Positions 12,376 through 25,085 of a DNA stretch of 64,000 nt are shown piece by piece. The translations under genes were made by a program, and so were the position numbers. Each line of letters starts with the position of its first letter. Position 1 is the first letter of the stretch. Location: the NCBI GenBank assembly GCA_905147135.1, contig LR990042.1, forward strand, positions 10,283,545 to 10,347,544, given 5' to 3'. The notes beneath the pieces are model-generated. The model searched no databases. It had not been told where the DNA came from and saw nothing but the letters and a program-made list of their open reading frames with translations. The DNA is from Blastobasis lacticolella. Taxonomy: Eukaryota > Arthropoda > Insecta > Lepidoptera > Blastobasidae.

Positions 12376-12939
12376 TGTCATGTCCGTTTTTAGTGAAAAT
12401 ATAGCTGGTATCTATTATTAATCATGTTTCATTCGTGTTACAAGTAAAAAAGTCAAAGCTCGTCACATACACCATACACTCCATAATAATAAAATAAAGT
12501 ATTACGGCACCCCCAAAAACCAAATAAATTCTACCTGGAATGTTAATTTATAAAACGCTATCTCCCGAAATGACGTCATAAATATTTTCGGTGGCAAAAA
12601 CACGGGTGGCAAAATTCACTTTTTTTCCCAAATTGCCATATAACCCTTTAAACTTTAGTCATACAAAATTCACCTGTTGGTCGGCCGATCTGACCCCAGA
12701 AATTCAGCACGGCTCTTGTGGTGGCCCCTGTACATATTTTATTATACCCCTTCATTTCCATGATACTGATAAGCGGATAGTAGGTTAAATAAATGTTGGT
12801 CTATTTATGTTTCACGCATATTTCTGTCAAACAAATTATATTGAAAAATAATGTCTTATATAATAATGGTTTTGTCAATGCAAAGACAGGCAGGACACTT
12901 AAATATTGTAGAACTATTCTTCCACTAGCGACTCGCCCC

Positions 12940-13115
12940 GGCTTCCTTACACCTTAACAAATTATACACCTAAACTATCCTCTAGAATGACTCTGTCTAA
13001 TTAAAAAGATAAAACCGCAAGAAAATCCGTTCAGTACTTTTTGATTCTATCGCGAACCGACAGACAGACAGACGCGGCGTGGGACTTTATTTTATCATAT
13101 GTAGAGATTATAATT
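12940..13115 (+). repeat. old interspersed repeat tail, family F
   Basis: The block AAAATCCGTTCAGTACTTTT followed by ACAGACAGACAGACGCGGCG and GGACTTTATTTTATCATATG is a pattern that recurs at about 20,735-20,935 here (ACAGATGGCAGAAAGCGACT, TTGTTTTATACGATGT). It is common as an insect repeat tail. The class is not certain. Confidence 0.4.
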
Positions 13116-15848
13116 TTTAATAACAAAATGATTTAAATAATCATTATCATCACCCTGGCGTTACAATCCGGTTGGGTTCCCGCGCGATATTTAAGGGCCC
13201 GGGGTTCGGCTAAAACTATTTAAATTATAATCGAAACCATATTATCGAGTATAGTGACACTTCGTCCTCGTAGGCTAGTTTTTGGACCTTCTTGTTTACA
13301 TTCCCTTTACTAGGGGTAAAGGTCATCTCCTCGTCGCGGTTTTCTCAATAATGTCACCGTATGACGTGGATAGATCAATCGTAACTTTTCCCTATTTATA
13401 CTGACTGTCCTTTAATCATCTTTCAAAACAAAATAAAAAAATGTAAGACGGACGAATGCGGTTCATTTAAAATTTTCAATTATTGCAACAACACTGCACT
13501 ATTTGTTTCCCAGCCAGGAGCTGCAGACAGGAAACTGTGGGGAACAGCAGTGTGGCTGCTGGATGAATTAATAAAATCTGCGTCGGATGCCGAGTGATGA
13601 ATGGCATCACACAGGATGTTCACTCACAGGTGCTTGGGGCCACACAGTCCTCTGTAGACACAATTTTCACCACCACCTTTGCCGATACAAGTTCCCCGTT
13701 TTATGTACTGGAAAACGCACAGGTATATTAGAGGACAAGGGTTGTGTCACGGAATAGGTGTGGAGTCGTCGGTTTATTAATTAATAAACACCAAATGTTT
13801 ACAAATGCATCAATACTTAGCTATGTGAAATTTTGCGGTCGTTATGTTCGTAAACAGGAAATAAAATGAAATAGCTCGGCAGACCCATACCTATTAGAAA
13901 TAGTAAAATGAATCCTTTATCTGCTATCGGAAACATATCACACAGGTCGGAACAAGTAGATACCTAAAGGTGAGTGCTACATCTTCATATATACCATTAA
14001 TTTTTTGTAATTTGTCTTACGTGGTAAATAAGCGGCACACGTAACAAAATTGCGACTTGCCGTATCAATTACGCTACGAAAATTATGTATAGATTGTCTT
14101 GAATTGTATAAGAAACACATAAAATGTAATTTCAACTAACACTGTTGCAAATTAATTATTTAAATACGTAATTTCACTGAAAATATAAATTTCACATTCA
14201 CTTACTGCCACAGATTTTTAAAATTATTGGCATATTGACATTCCGAAATCTATAATATCTAATGATTTTAGAGATGGGAGAAGTAGAATGAATGAATCAA
14301 CCAAAGAGTTTTACATAATATTAAACTCTTTGGAATGCATCGACTCCCACATTGTTTTCACACATAATCATGTACGATAAAAACCAAATTTTATATATGA
14401 AAGGACATAAAAATTATTAAAAAGTATTCTGCCTTCTTTAGAAATTGGTACACAACGTGTTTACAACCTTTTTTGACTACTTACATCAATAATGATTAAA
14501 ATAAAAAGAATTTATTCGGCCTACGCTGAGCAATGGATCTACAATCTCTGTGAACCGATAAGCAATTTCAATGATTTATTAATGCTACACTTTGAAAATT
14601 TGCTCTCTACGACAGTTTGGTATTTTAAAAGAAAACTTTATTGTGTTGTGATTGGTGATTTTATCTGCAATAACGACTTACGGCATTTCTTTTATGGATT
14701 TCGAAATATACTTTGTGACTCGGTTGGTGATTCTATCTGGAACGACAACTTACGGGGTGCTTACGGCTTTAATACACGGAAATTTGACAATTGTGTGTTC
14801 AACTACATTATTTAACTCGCTAAACGCTGCTCGTAACAGTATTTATTTTTATTTTTAACTATGGGAACATATAAAATGAACAAATAAATAAAAATAAATA
14901 TCGATCGAACACAAAGCTAGAGTGATTGATATTGTTGTGTTTATTTATCTATCTAGAATATTAATTAAATTATAAACGAGTTCCACACGAGCTAAGCCGC
15001 GGGCAGAAGCTTGTTTATAAATACTTTATTTTGGTAGTGTATCGACCTAATTAAATTGAATTAAATCAGTTCAGGTCATTTTCGGTTTTTATTCACTAAT
15101 CATTCATTCGGTGATTCCCCAACTCTATAAATTATCTTTGGTTGCTATTACGCCATATTTGTTTACCACATAAGACAAATTACATTAAACTAAACTATAT
15201 TCTGTGACCAAACGTTCGTTGATTCAAACAATTTCAAAACACTTAAGTAATTTCACCTCAGTAGTGTTATTATGCTGGCTGTATGGCCCAACCTGTCGTC
15301 AGCAGGTTGGTGAGTTAGTGATATCGTGCCAGATTTCCGTGAGTTGGCTCATTTTGTTTGCTTCCCTCTTTAGGTTTATGTTGTACTGGTGACAGGGCAT
15401 TTGCATAATTAAATGTATGCTCTTTTATTAATAAATCTTAGTTAATTTGATTTCTTATCTTACATTATTTTAATTTAACGATTTTCATACAAATTTTATG
15501 TTAGTAAATGTATCCAAATGAGCGTGAAATGAATTCCTACATGTTAACAATTTAAAACAAAGCAATTAAATATAAAAATAATAAAAATACAAAACAACGC
15601 CATCTAGCAATGAATCGTAGTTTTTTTCGATTTGACTGCTTTGTTTTATATCATTAAGCTATAGAAAGCCATATTATGGAAGATATGGCTTTTTATAGCC
15701 ATAATGGAATGGAAGAATGGAAAAATAATGTATGGAAATGGTAGGTACGCGTAAACTTAGGGTACAATATAAAACTAACCGTTATCGATTAAAAGTACGA
15801 ACCAATAACAAATTTATTCATATGCATATTCATTTATTTCTCAATAGG
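13116..15848. other. non-coding AT-rich stretch
   Basis: No gene was found. The two overlapping open frames at 14,492-14,858 contain the near-repeated nucleotide string GTTGTGATTGGTGATTTTATCTG and GTTGGTGATTCTATCTGG, so they come from a diverged tandem duplication of about 75 bp rather than from a gene. A short hairpin (AAAGCCATAT..ATATGGCTTT) lies near 15,665-15,695. Confidence 0.4.
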
Positions 15849-16296
15849 TACAAATGGATTGATCGATATACAACACAAACGCAATTCTACCTATTCGCGA
15901 TTCTACACAATATGGATTCCGCACAACTGACATTCAAGACATTATTTATTCCACACAGTCTTCAATTATACACAAACGCGTTTCTTCCTGTTCGCGATTC
16001 TACACAATATTAATTCCACACAAATGCTGCCATTCAACAGATTCGCTATTCCACAACGCTGGGGACCTGGGACTGGCTGACTTAGACCTGGACCTAAGTT
16101 TAATGGAACCAGTCAAGGTTGGCCAAGGTCAACCCTATTTAAGAAACCTAGTCCAATGCTTTGTTGGTTGACTGGGGTTGACCTTGGTCAACCTTTATTA
16201 GGTTCTGGTCTAATTCTATCAACCAGTCTCAGGGTGCCCAGCGTTGACCATGTTCGATGACCAGAGTTGACCTTGGTCAATATTAACTTTTTTTTA

Positions 16297-16557
16297 TGTC
16301 ATACGGTAGGCAAACAGGCAAGCGGGCCACCTGATGGAAAGTGGTCACCACTGCCTATAGACATTACCAACACCAAGAGTATCTGTCATACGGTACGCAA
16401 ACGGGCAAGCGGGCCACCTGATGGAAAGTGGTCACCACTGCCTATAGACATTACCAACACCAAGAGTATCTGTCATACGGTACGCAAACAGGCAAGCGAG
16501 CCACCTGATGGAAAGTGGTCAACACTGCCTATAGACATTACCAACACCAAGAGTATC
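16297..16557. repeat. three tandem copies of an 87-bp unit
   Basis: Units start at 16,297, 16,384 and 16,471, and each begins TGTCATACGGTA. They are nearly identical, and 87 is a multiple of three, so an open frame with a 29-residue repeat results by chance. The unit is the antisense 3' end of repeat family D, so this is a local amplification of part of a retroelement tail. The family D sequence continues unrepeated to about 16,790. Confidence 0.85.
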
Positions 16558-17047
16558 GCCAATGCGTTGCCCACTTGTATAACACGTAGATCTGGCAGCA
16601 AAAGGCAAATGCCCCCAACTGCCAAAGCTACGGTTCCCCAAATCCCCACCCCATGGAGCACTGGAAACTTTACTCACCGGCAGAAACACAATACTATTTA
16701 AAAGAGTATTGTTTAGCTGCGGTATTCTGTAAGGTGGAGGTACTTCCCCAGTCGGGCGGCTCTAATTCGAACGGGATACCCCGCTATGCCTGAACGGGAT
16801 ACCTCTCTTCTACTAGGTCCACTAAACTTACACCCTGGTCTAGTTCTAGCTGAGGTTACAATACAACCATTCTCATTGTGCCCAGCGTTGAAGAATGTGT
16901 GAATGGCAGTCCAGGGTCTACAGCGTTGACCAGGCTGGTTGGATCAGAGTTAGGATCAGAGTTATTATGAAACTTCTATGAGCAACGCGTTCCAATTTGG
17001 TCTGTCAGTGTAAATCAACAATACACTAACGAGCCGCCTGCCCTTAG

Positions 17048-17395
17048 AAGCATAGGTGGCCTAGTGGTTATAGTATCCGACTTCTAAGCGAGAGGGACCT
17101 GGTTTGAATCCCACTGCCGCCATGTACCAATGACTTTTTTCTGATATATGTACATTAGTTGAATACTAACCGATGCTCTAAGGATGAGTGCGAACATCAT
17201 GATGAAACCTGCTCATTCAGGTGACTAAATGTGTAGGTAACCATGATCCAATTTGTTCAGGTTCCCGTGGTAGCAGGTCAGTTGGCAGTCGCTCCACTGT
17301 ATTTACTTGATCTGCCAATCCTGGATCATGATCAATGCAGACCCCGGGCCCTCATGAGCGAGAGGACAACCTTCACATTAACGCCAAGATGACGA
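17048..17395 (+). repeat. tRNA-headed SINE, family A, copy 3
   Basis: The copy has a tRNA-like head (GGTGGCCTAGTGGTTATAG, B box TGGTTTGAATCCCAC) and the full family A body. It lies inside the foldback element just before its right arm, so it inserted after that element or was captured by it. Confidence 0.75.
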
Positions 17396-18794
17396 GATGA
17401 TTTAAAATATGTAACGAATATGTGGAATAGCGAATCTGGTGAATCGCATCAGTTGTGTGGAATTAATATTGTGTAGAATCACGAACAGGAAGAAACGCGT
17501 TTGTGTATAATTGAAGTCTGTGTGGAATAAATAATGTGTTGAATGTCAGTTGTGCGGAATCCATATTGTGTAGAATCGCGAATAGGTAGAATTGCGTTTG
17601 TGTTGTACATCGATCAATCCGTACAAAGGATTATGTTTTAATCATAGTACTTAATACAAAATTTTACTGATCTCGTAGGCATCAACAAAACAAAACATTT
17701 GTCGCTGACTGGCTAAAAATGACACGTGATTATGACTTTACCTATGCCCTTTCGATATAGATGTAAACTAATCATATTCGACTTTAGGTTACCTACAGCT
17801 CACGGCACGAAAATTTAAATTTCAAAATCTGGGTGCTAAAGCGCACCGATAAGCCGTAATGCCTTTTGTATCGCAAATAAAATACAATTTATTTAGTACA
17901 CGAGGCACAAATTTACTAAACGAGATAACAAACGAACAAATAGAACTGAGCTATAAAGAAATTGGGTAGTCTCAGGGCGACTCGGACTGTAGTCACGTCG
18001 CACTGTTTTGCATAAATTCTTGATATAATTTAACCCCAAGGTGATAATTTACGTAATTCGAGGAGTTTTAATTAATTAAATACTCGCCCGTATCTTTATG
18101 AGAATAAAGCAGTTTACTTTTACAGAAATGAAAATGATCTCTATATTTTTCAATGATTCATAGCAGCGACGAGGTAAGTAAAAAAATATCACAAATAACA
18201 TATTCCGTTCCACAGTTGTACCTACTCGTTGGAACAGTCAAACCGTCGAAGTCGTATAGCTTGATTGGGTTGTAGGGTCTCAAGTGAGCCATTTGGCCGG
18301 CTGCAGAGATACTTGATATCACAATATGCAGCCTGATTACTGATGCGAAGAATTATTTGTACGAAAGCAGCTCTGCTACCGTGCAGTTACGCCTAGTGCA
18401 TGTTGTTCCACTTTCGAATTAAAATCAACATTTATGACATAGCCCAAGAAAGCGGCAGTTAATACCCAATACCGCAAATTCGTCTCGACTCAGAACGAAA
18501 AATGCAGCGTTGATTTGAGTTACGGTAGAGTTCTTTGGGTGATAAACATCTCAGAATTTAAATAATGAACAATGACAAAAATTTTAATTAAACAAACCTT
18601 TCTTAATTGTTAAAGAATAGTGAAACTAATAGTATTCACCACATACCAGTGGTTGAAATGTGTTCGGTTTAATATTCACAAAATTTTAATGTTTAGACCA
18701 TACCATAATCATTATTCACAATATATATCATTATTTTATACATTATTATATTTATCATTATACCGTTCATTAACGGTTATCTCTATGATGTCGA

Positions 18795-18950
18795 TGTTTT
18801 TGTCGTACGATAGGCAAACAGGCGAGCGGGCCACCAGATGGAAATTGATCACCCACTTTTCACCAGGATGTAAACAGAGTCACCGCAGAGATCTGACAAT
18901 AGTTTGGCTCTGCGGCTAATTTAGGATGAAGCCAGACAGTGCGACTCACG
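18795..18950 (-). repeat. repeat family D fragment
   Basis: The antisense block GTCGTACGATAGGCAAACAG and GCGGGCCACCAGATGGAAAT matches the units at 16,297-16,557. It is a truncated and diverged copy. Confidence 0.5.
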
Positions 18951-20734
18951 ACACTTATAATTTTTCATAGATCTTTGCAAATTGATCACCATTTCCAATT
19001 AACGAGGGACGAGTGTCAAATTTACATTTAATGAACGCACAACAAAGAGAGCTATCGGCCGCCCAGTTGAGTAAACATTTGTGGAAACCAACCCTGCGGA
19101 ATAATGTTCGACGCACGTCCTACCTACTACGCGTGTGTGGATGTGTTATGTCACATTCTTTGTCGATAACCAAAATCAATCATAATAATGATATACCGTC
19201 ATGGAGTGTCAATCGGATTCCGAGTTCAACCAGTCTCAGTGTCCCCAGCGGAATACCTTGGTGAACCTCTTTTCGCCAATGATAGAGAGGTACACCAGAG
19301 ACCAACAGTGGTGAGCTTGTTGCGGTGCTGTTCTTCGACTAGCTTCAAACTACTGTCGCGGCCTCGTATCATCGAGTACGTTCGCGCGCGCCGTGACTTA
19401 TTGCGTCGTAATAAGTATGTGTCAAGTCAAAATGTACCTTATTTACTGGTACATAAGCGCCAAAGTTGGCTTGTCACACGGCCGTCTAGAATAACCCCGG
19501 ATGTGTACCGCGACTATTCTCGACTCGTTCTGGAAAGGTAACTTCGGAGCAAATACCGAGCGATAACCAACGGACTACGAGAGATCTGCGATTTTGGAAG
19601 ATCTGCTTGACCTGGACCCCTTGGAAGAGAATAAACCTTCGGAGTCATCAGTGTTTCACTCCAAATGACGAACTCTAACACGTAATACGAAATGGATACC
19701 TTCCTAGTTCTCGGACTCTGCAAGCGTTGCTTATTGGTCTCGAACCCACGCTGCCACTAGACCAGTGCCGCTTTTAAAAATGATATGATGGGCGAAATAG
19801 ACGAAATGAATTTTATGTTATGTCTCCAAAAAAATTCTCATTTTATTTTATTTGTATAATTTTGATACTTTACATGGGTCTGCAAGCTTTAGTATGTTAC
19901 CTACTACCTCTCTAAATCCCGATTTGCTTCTATACTGGTTTGCAATATATTGAGTTTCGCAAATAATAAGTCAAATACAAAGTCGGTTTTAACCGAGCGA
20001 AAGGACCGAAAGCAGTAACGCTATTTGCACAAAACACAGACGTTCCATCATCTAAATATGTATGTATGTAATATGATGAAAAAGCTCCGAGCGCCTTTTT
20101 TTCTACACTCGAGTTTTTAAGCATATGTCGAGTAAATTTTATAACTTTTATTTATTTTAAGCATACAAGGCAACGTTTTGCAAGGCAAGGCAAGGTTTTT
20201 GTTATTTAGCTTCTTGTACAGCCATAATTTTATTTATGTCGCAAATTATTATACATTTGATAAGAAAAGCAAAGGTAAAGCGTAGTATTTTCATTTAATT
20301 GAATTTGTTTAGAATTAAATTATTGAAGACAAAGCAACTTCAAGGTTTATATCGGATCACATAACTCCGTATCGACTTTTCGTAAAATTATTAATTGAAC
20401 CATGAAAAGTTCCAAAAACTTTGCCTTTACAGAATTAACATGGATATTCTTGCTAACGACGTTACCAAAAAACAAAAGAGAAGTATTAAGGACGTTTAAA
20501 CTCACTTTGAAGAAAATAACGAGAGTTGAAGGCGTGTCAGCGGGCGGTGAAGGCTTCTCACAAACAACTTGAGATGTTGCCAGGTACCACAAATTGTGGC
20601 AAGTTATCCATAGTTTTCGTTATCAGTTTAAACGAATTTTGTGCTTTGTTAAGGTCTTCAGTTATTGTAACAGTAGGTATAAGTGCCTTACTTCTTTGAG
20701 AATATTTTTGATAATAATTTACTTTATTGATTAA

Positions 20735-20935
20735 CTAGTGGACCTGGTGGACTTCGTTCGCGTACACATACTTTACCCCGATCTACCCATTTTTCTTGCT
20801 TATAAACCTTTATCTTAAATCACTCTATCTATTGTTTAAAACCGCATTAAATTCGGTTTGTAGTTTAAAAGATCTAAGCGTACATAGAATATAGGGACAG
20901 ATGGCAGAAAGCGACTTTGTTTTATACGATGTATA
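20735..20935 (+). repeat. family F repeat tail, second copy
   Basis: The segment runs from GTGGACCTGGTGGACTTCGT to AAGCGACTTTGTTTTATACG. It has the layout of the stretch at 12,940-13,115 and of many insect dispersed repeats. No coding sequence is seen. Confidence 0.4.
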
Positions 20936-21987
20936 AATTTGTAGGTATGTAAATTATAAAATCACAATCAAAAGATCTACAATAGATAGGAATATACTCA
21001 AAGTGACGGTAAAATAAATCAGGAACTAATTCAACCATTTGAAAAAACCCTAAATTAATATTTTTGTTCGGCGAATACCGTGCACGGCGTTGGCAACCCT
21101 CTCCTGAAATACACAAACTTGTCTCAGACTGGTGCCTGTCTGAAGTACGCACTCATTCCCAACTGAGTTTCAAAGTCGGACCGTTTACCTTAAGGCTTAG
21201 AGCTTGAATGTACCAAGTCACCAACTTACGAGGTAGCAACCAAAATATTTTTAAAGGAAGTGTTCTGAATAAAAATTTCTATTGATACCGAAAATGTCTT
21301 TTTAATTTTTAGTGAAGGTTCTGTAAAAAAGGTCAGAAAAAACCCCAGCCGTATGGGTGGTATCCGGTAGCGTAGAACATTGATGGAAACCGTACCAGGT
21401 GACTAATGTCGTAGAGGTAGACCATATTTATTTCTATATCTAACTAATACCATAAAAAGAAAAGAATAATGCGGTTGTGCTCTTGCGTGCGAAGGCTCGG
21501 GCTCCGCTTAGACCATGATTCAGGATTTGTCGGATCTGGTAGTCACAAATGGTGAATTTAATTCATCATAATATGTATTACAATTCAATATTATCCAAAA
21601 ACTACTTTTAAACATATAAGTGTTTACTAGCAACCGAGTACTAGGAAACCATCTAATTCTACCATTCTGTAGTGTTTACCTTTGAACATTGGATTCTGTA
21701 AGGTGTTTGCGAAAATAACAATCCTAAATCAACAAAATACGGCGAACGTCTTGAACCGCGGCTCTCTTACTGCTTACAAACAGTACTTGGAAAGTTTACA
21801 AAACTCTTTCGCTACCCTACAATTTTGTTTAACCGGAAAACCATTTATTTAAAGGTGTCCAAGCAATTGTTATCCAGGCTGTAGCGCAATTCAGTTCATT
21901 CTCTGTAATAAATATAGGTGTGTCAGCATTATAAATCTGCAAGTGGATTCTGAAGAAAATACCTACGTAGATACATACAGTAAATAG

Positions 21988-22310
21988 AGCGTCGGTGGCC
22001 GAGTGGTTAAGGTATCCGACTCGTAAGTGAGAGGTACCGGGTTCGAATCCCACTACAGCCAAGTAGCATTGACTCTTTTTTGAGTTATGTACATTAGTTG
22101 AATACTAACCGATGCTCTTACGGTGAGGGAAAAAATCGTGATGAAACCTGCACCTGAATGTGTAACCATAATCCAATCGGGTCAGGTTTCCCTGGTAGCA
22201 GGGTCTCGGAGGTCAGATGGCAGTCGCTCCACTGTAATTACCTGATCTGCCAAATCCTGTATCATGGTCAAGGCGGACCCCGGGCCCTCGTGCGCGAGGT
22301 ACATTTAGTA
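21988..22310 (+). repeat. tRNA-headed SINE, family A, copy 4 (best preserved)
   Basis: This copy has the clearest tRNA-like head. The A box is TGGCCGAGTGG and the B box GGTTCGAATCC, at normal tRNA spacing. The family A body follows and the copy ends in GGACCCCGGGCCCTCGTGCG. It is a SINE and not a tRNA gene, because the same body follows the head in every copy. Confidence 0.8.
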
Positions 22311-22959
22311 AACTCCTAATATACATCGGCTTCTTTTTTACTTACACGTAGTCACTGACGACGTTTTACGAAGCCGAATTTTCCAATGAGCATTATTTAA
22401 CGCCTTGTAATTTATTTGTAGTAGTTAAGAGCGCGTATGTACATTCGATCCAAGTCCGTAAAAGTACAAATTTATGAGTAGGTATGAAACGCTTGGTCTG
22501 AATACGAAATACAGCACTGTCAAAAACTTTTACTTACACCTTGTAGAGCTTTGATCACTTTTGAGTTTTGTAACGATCAAATCGAGAACATTTTATCTAA
22601 ATTTATTGAAATATATAACCTAAACTGATGAGCTTGATGTTGTATAAATGCGTAAGTAATTCGGACTACCTAACTGTACCGATTTAGATTAGAGATAGAT
22701 TGTAACCTGAGGGAGGACGTAGGCTACATTTTTCTACAGAATTAGAATGGGTGAAATGTGGAATAAAACGTTGTAAGGGAAACTTGTCTTTTCTCAAGAG
22801 GGATATAAAATAGGTCCACTCGTCGAATGCGAGTGATATAGTATATTGTGAATGTTGAAGGAACGACAAAGGTTTAAGAAACAATGTGGTCATGTGTCCA
22901 CCCCTAGGGAATAGGGGCATAACGTTACCTACGTAGACATACATAAATATTTTCTTTGT

Positions 22960-23563
22960 GGCAGGCAGGACCCGTTGAACTCTGTCAACGAGATCGCCTG
23001 GCTGAGTACCACTGCTTTATCTATTTCCCCAAGCAACAATGTTTGCATTGTCATGTTCCGGTTTAAAGGATAAGGTAGCCAGCGCAATTACAGGCATAAG
23101 GCATTTCATCTTATTCTTCACAGTGACAACGCAGCTGCAATTCTGAATTTTGGTTATATTTCTATATTCATTTAATTTGCCAACAGTTTTACAATTTTTT
23201 TTACAAACTATAGTAACAATAACAATTTACATAAATGTAAAGCTAATAACAGGCAAACCTTACGTGCACTATATAAATCACGCTTATAACGTAAGTACTA
23301 ATGTACTACAATAAAATATATTACACTAATTAATAGACACTAAAGCAATTTTGTTAGAAAAAACAACTGAGTTTATAGATTTAAATAATCATATAAATAT
23401 TTTTTGTATTTCAAAACAAAAAAGTTAAATATATCGACAGACTATTACTATACTTATACATACTTTAGTATCATGTATACTTGTAGATGCGTGATGAGTG
23501 AGTTACCGCTTTCCATCAGGTAGGCTGTCTCATTGTTTGTCACTGAGTAGTAAAAAAAACACC
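22960..23563 (+). repeat. LINE-tail repeat family C, copy 1, split by an AT-rich insertion
   Basis: The first part (22,960-23,157) carries GGCTGAGTACCACTGCTTTA, CAACAATGTTTGCATTGT and GATAAGGTAGCCAGCG. The second part (23,484-23,563) carries the tail ACCGCTTTCCATCAGGTAGG and GTTTGTCACTGAGTAG. Copy 3 at 50,165-50,460 has the two joined. About 325 bp of AT-rich DNA therefore separates halves that belong together. Confidence 0.55.
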
Positions 23564-24884
23564 TACGCCATTTCGTTGTTTACTTTGACAGTTTTTACTA
23601 AAGCCCCCGCATTTATTCTAACCACCTCTTGACTTCTAATGATCACCTTTTCCCCTCTCTAAGACTGGAAGTAAATGTCCTCTTATCTCCCGTGTAATGG
23701 CTATTTGCTTGATCCTCGTTTATTTATAACATATCTATCCACGAAAAACGTATCTCAAGGATTTAGAGATTGCCGTAAGACTTCTTTATTGCCCAATAGA
23801 TATACTAAATATCCTCTAAGTGCCCAATACTGCTGAGTACGTTGATTTTTGGGCTTGCAATTTGTTTTAAATTCATTGTTTGTAATAGTGTAAGTCTGGC
23901 TGTGTGAGTCCATCAATTTTGACAACCAAACGAACGTCTATCTATAAATACACGACACATTTGAAAAAAGGTATCGTAAGATTGATATTTCCATTTGAAA
24001 TAAGGAAGAAAACCTCCGTCAAACCCAAAACACAAGCATGAATGAATTATTATTTCATGCCCTAATATTATAACCCTTTACGAACGGTACTTTTTTTTTA
24101 ATTCTTATGTGTCCATCTTTGTTTCCTGCTCCCGAACTTTGACACATTTTATCTTTGTCATTTTATTAATTTGATAAAGAACAAATACGTGTCTAATATT
24201 TTAAATAATCTAACTGACGGATTAACTACTATTAAAAAATGTGACCCAGTCAGCATCCCTCTTGTTTGAAAATTGTTGTACAGAGTTTCAACAAAACATG
24301 GCATAATACTGTCAATAGCTACGATGTTAGCTTTATTTAAAATATTTGTATGTCATTTCGTGTTATCACGCTACTTCGGGCAAATTAAGCTGTGACTGGT
24401 TCGAATGAAGCGCTATCGCAAAAGTCAGATTTTCGACCATTTTATCGAATAAATGTATGGCCTACATTGTTAATGCGGTTTTTAATGTTAACTCCAAATG
24501 AACATATCCCCAAAATAACATTGTACCTTATTTTTTTAATGTTGATAAATTGTCAACAAAATAAATGATTTACAATACGTATAACGACTCTCACATTTGA
24601 CACACGCTTGTTTATTACCTTTCAAGCAGTGGACTTGGTACTCCACGCCGTAATGCAAAGTCTACTTCACACTTTGGGTTCAGAAATCGCCTCTTCCACT
24701 ATTAAAAAAACGTTTATTGCAACTGCAAATTGTAAGTTTGTAGTTCCATAAGCATGAATTCAGGATTCCGGTCACGCATCCGTTCACGACACGAGAAATA
24801 AAGAGAGAGGGTGACGCAGGGTGCGGGGGGCGTCGTGTGCTAGTGGCCAATCTAGCTTTCCATTCTCCTGAGTTTTCATTGTTT

Positions 24885-25085
24885 GATAGGCCACAAGCAT
24901 GATAAAGTCATTGGGCGACAATAATTGGGCTTGCGATGTTGTGTTCCGGTTTGATGTTTGAAGGATAAGGCAGCCAGCCTACCTGCTTAATACTTACAGT
25001 GACAATGCATCTGCGATTCTACGTTTGTTACATGTAAGCTAAACAAGTGCATGAATCGTAGGTACTATGGATGACAGTTATTTAC
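24885..25085 (+). repeat. LINE-tail repeat family C, copy 2
   Basis: Shared words are GTGTTCCGGTTTGATGTTTG, GGATAAGGCAGCCAGCC and CAGTGACAATGCATCTGCGA, in the same order as in the other two copies. Confidence 0.5.

Larger units (their letters stand above)
15849..17625. mobile_element. 1.8-kb foldback element with inverted ends of about 200 bp
   Basis: The left arm (about 15,849-16,060) and the right arm (about 17,410-17,625) are reverse complements. Examples are GATTGATCGATATACAACAC against GATTGATCGATGTACAACAC, and ATTCTACCTATTCGCGATTC, which is the same in both. Each arm itself repeats the motif CGCGATTCTACACAATAT. The interior holds repeated GGTTGACCTTGGTCAACC-type palindromic words, an antisense family D insertion with a triplicated 87-bp unit, and a family A SINE (17,048-17,395). 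No transposase is visible. Confidence 0.7.
17626..21987. other. non-coding intergenic stretch with repeat fragments
   Basis: No gene is supported. It contains an antisense family D fragment (18,795-18,950), a family F tail (20,735-20,935) and a partial antisense family A tail (about 21,470-21,550). The minus frames at 19,514-19,723 and 20,347-20,592 lack any family signature. Confidence 0.4.

Noticed and set aside
14492..14858. Two overlapping frames of 107 and 68 codons
   Set aside because: They arise from an internal tandem duplication in AT-rich DNA and have no protein signature.
16297..16557. CRISPR-like array
   Set aside because: The units are contiguous with no unique spacers, and the genome is eukaryotic.
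21988..22062. tRNA gene candidates at the heads of family A copies
   Set aside because: The same non-tRNA body follows each head and the anticodon arm is degraded in several copies, so they are SINE promoters rather than tRNA genes.
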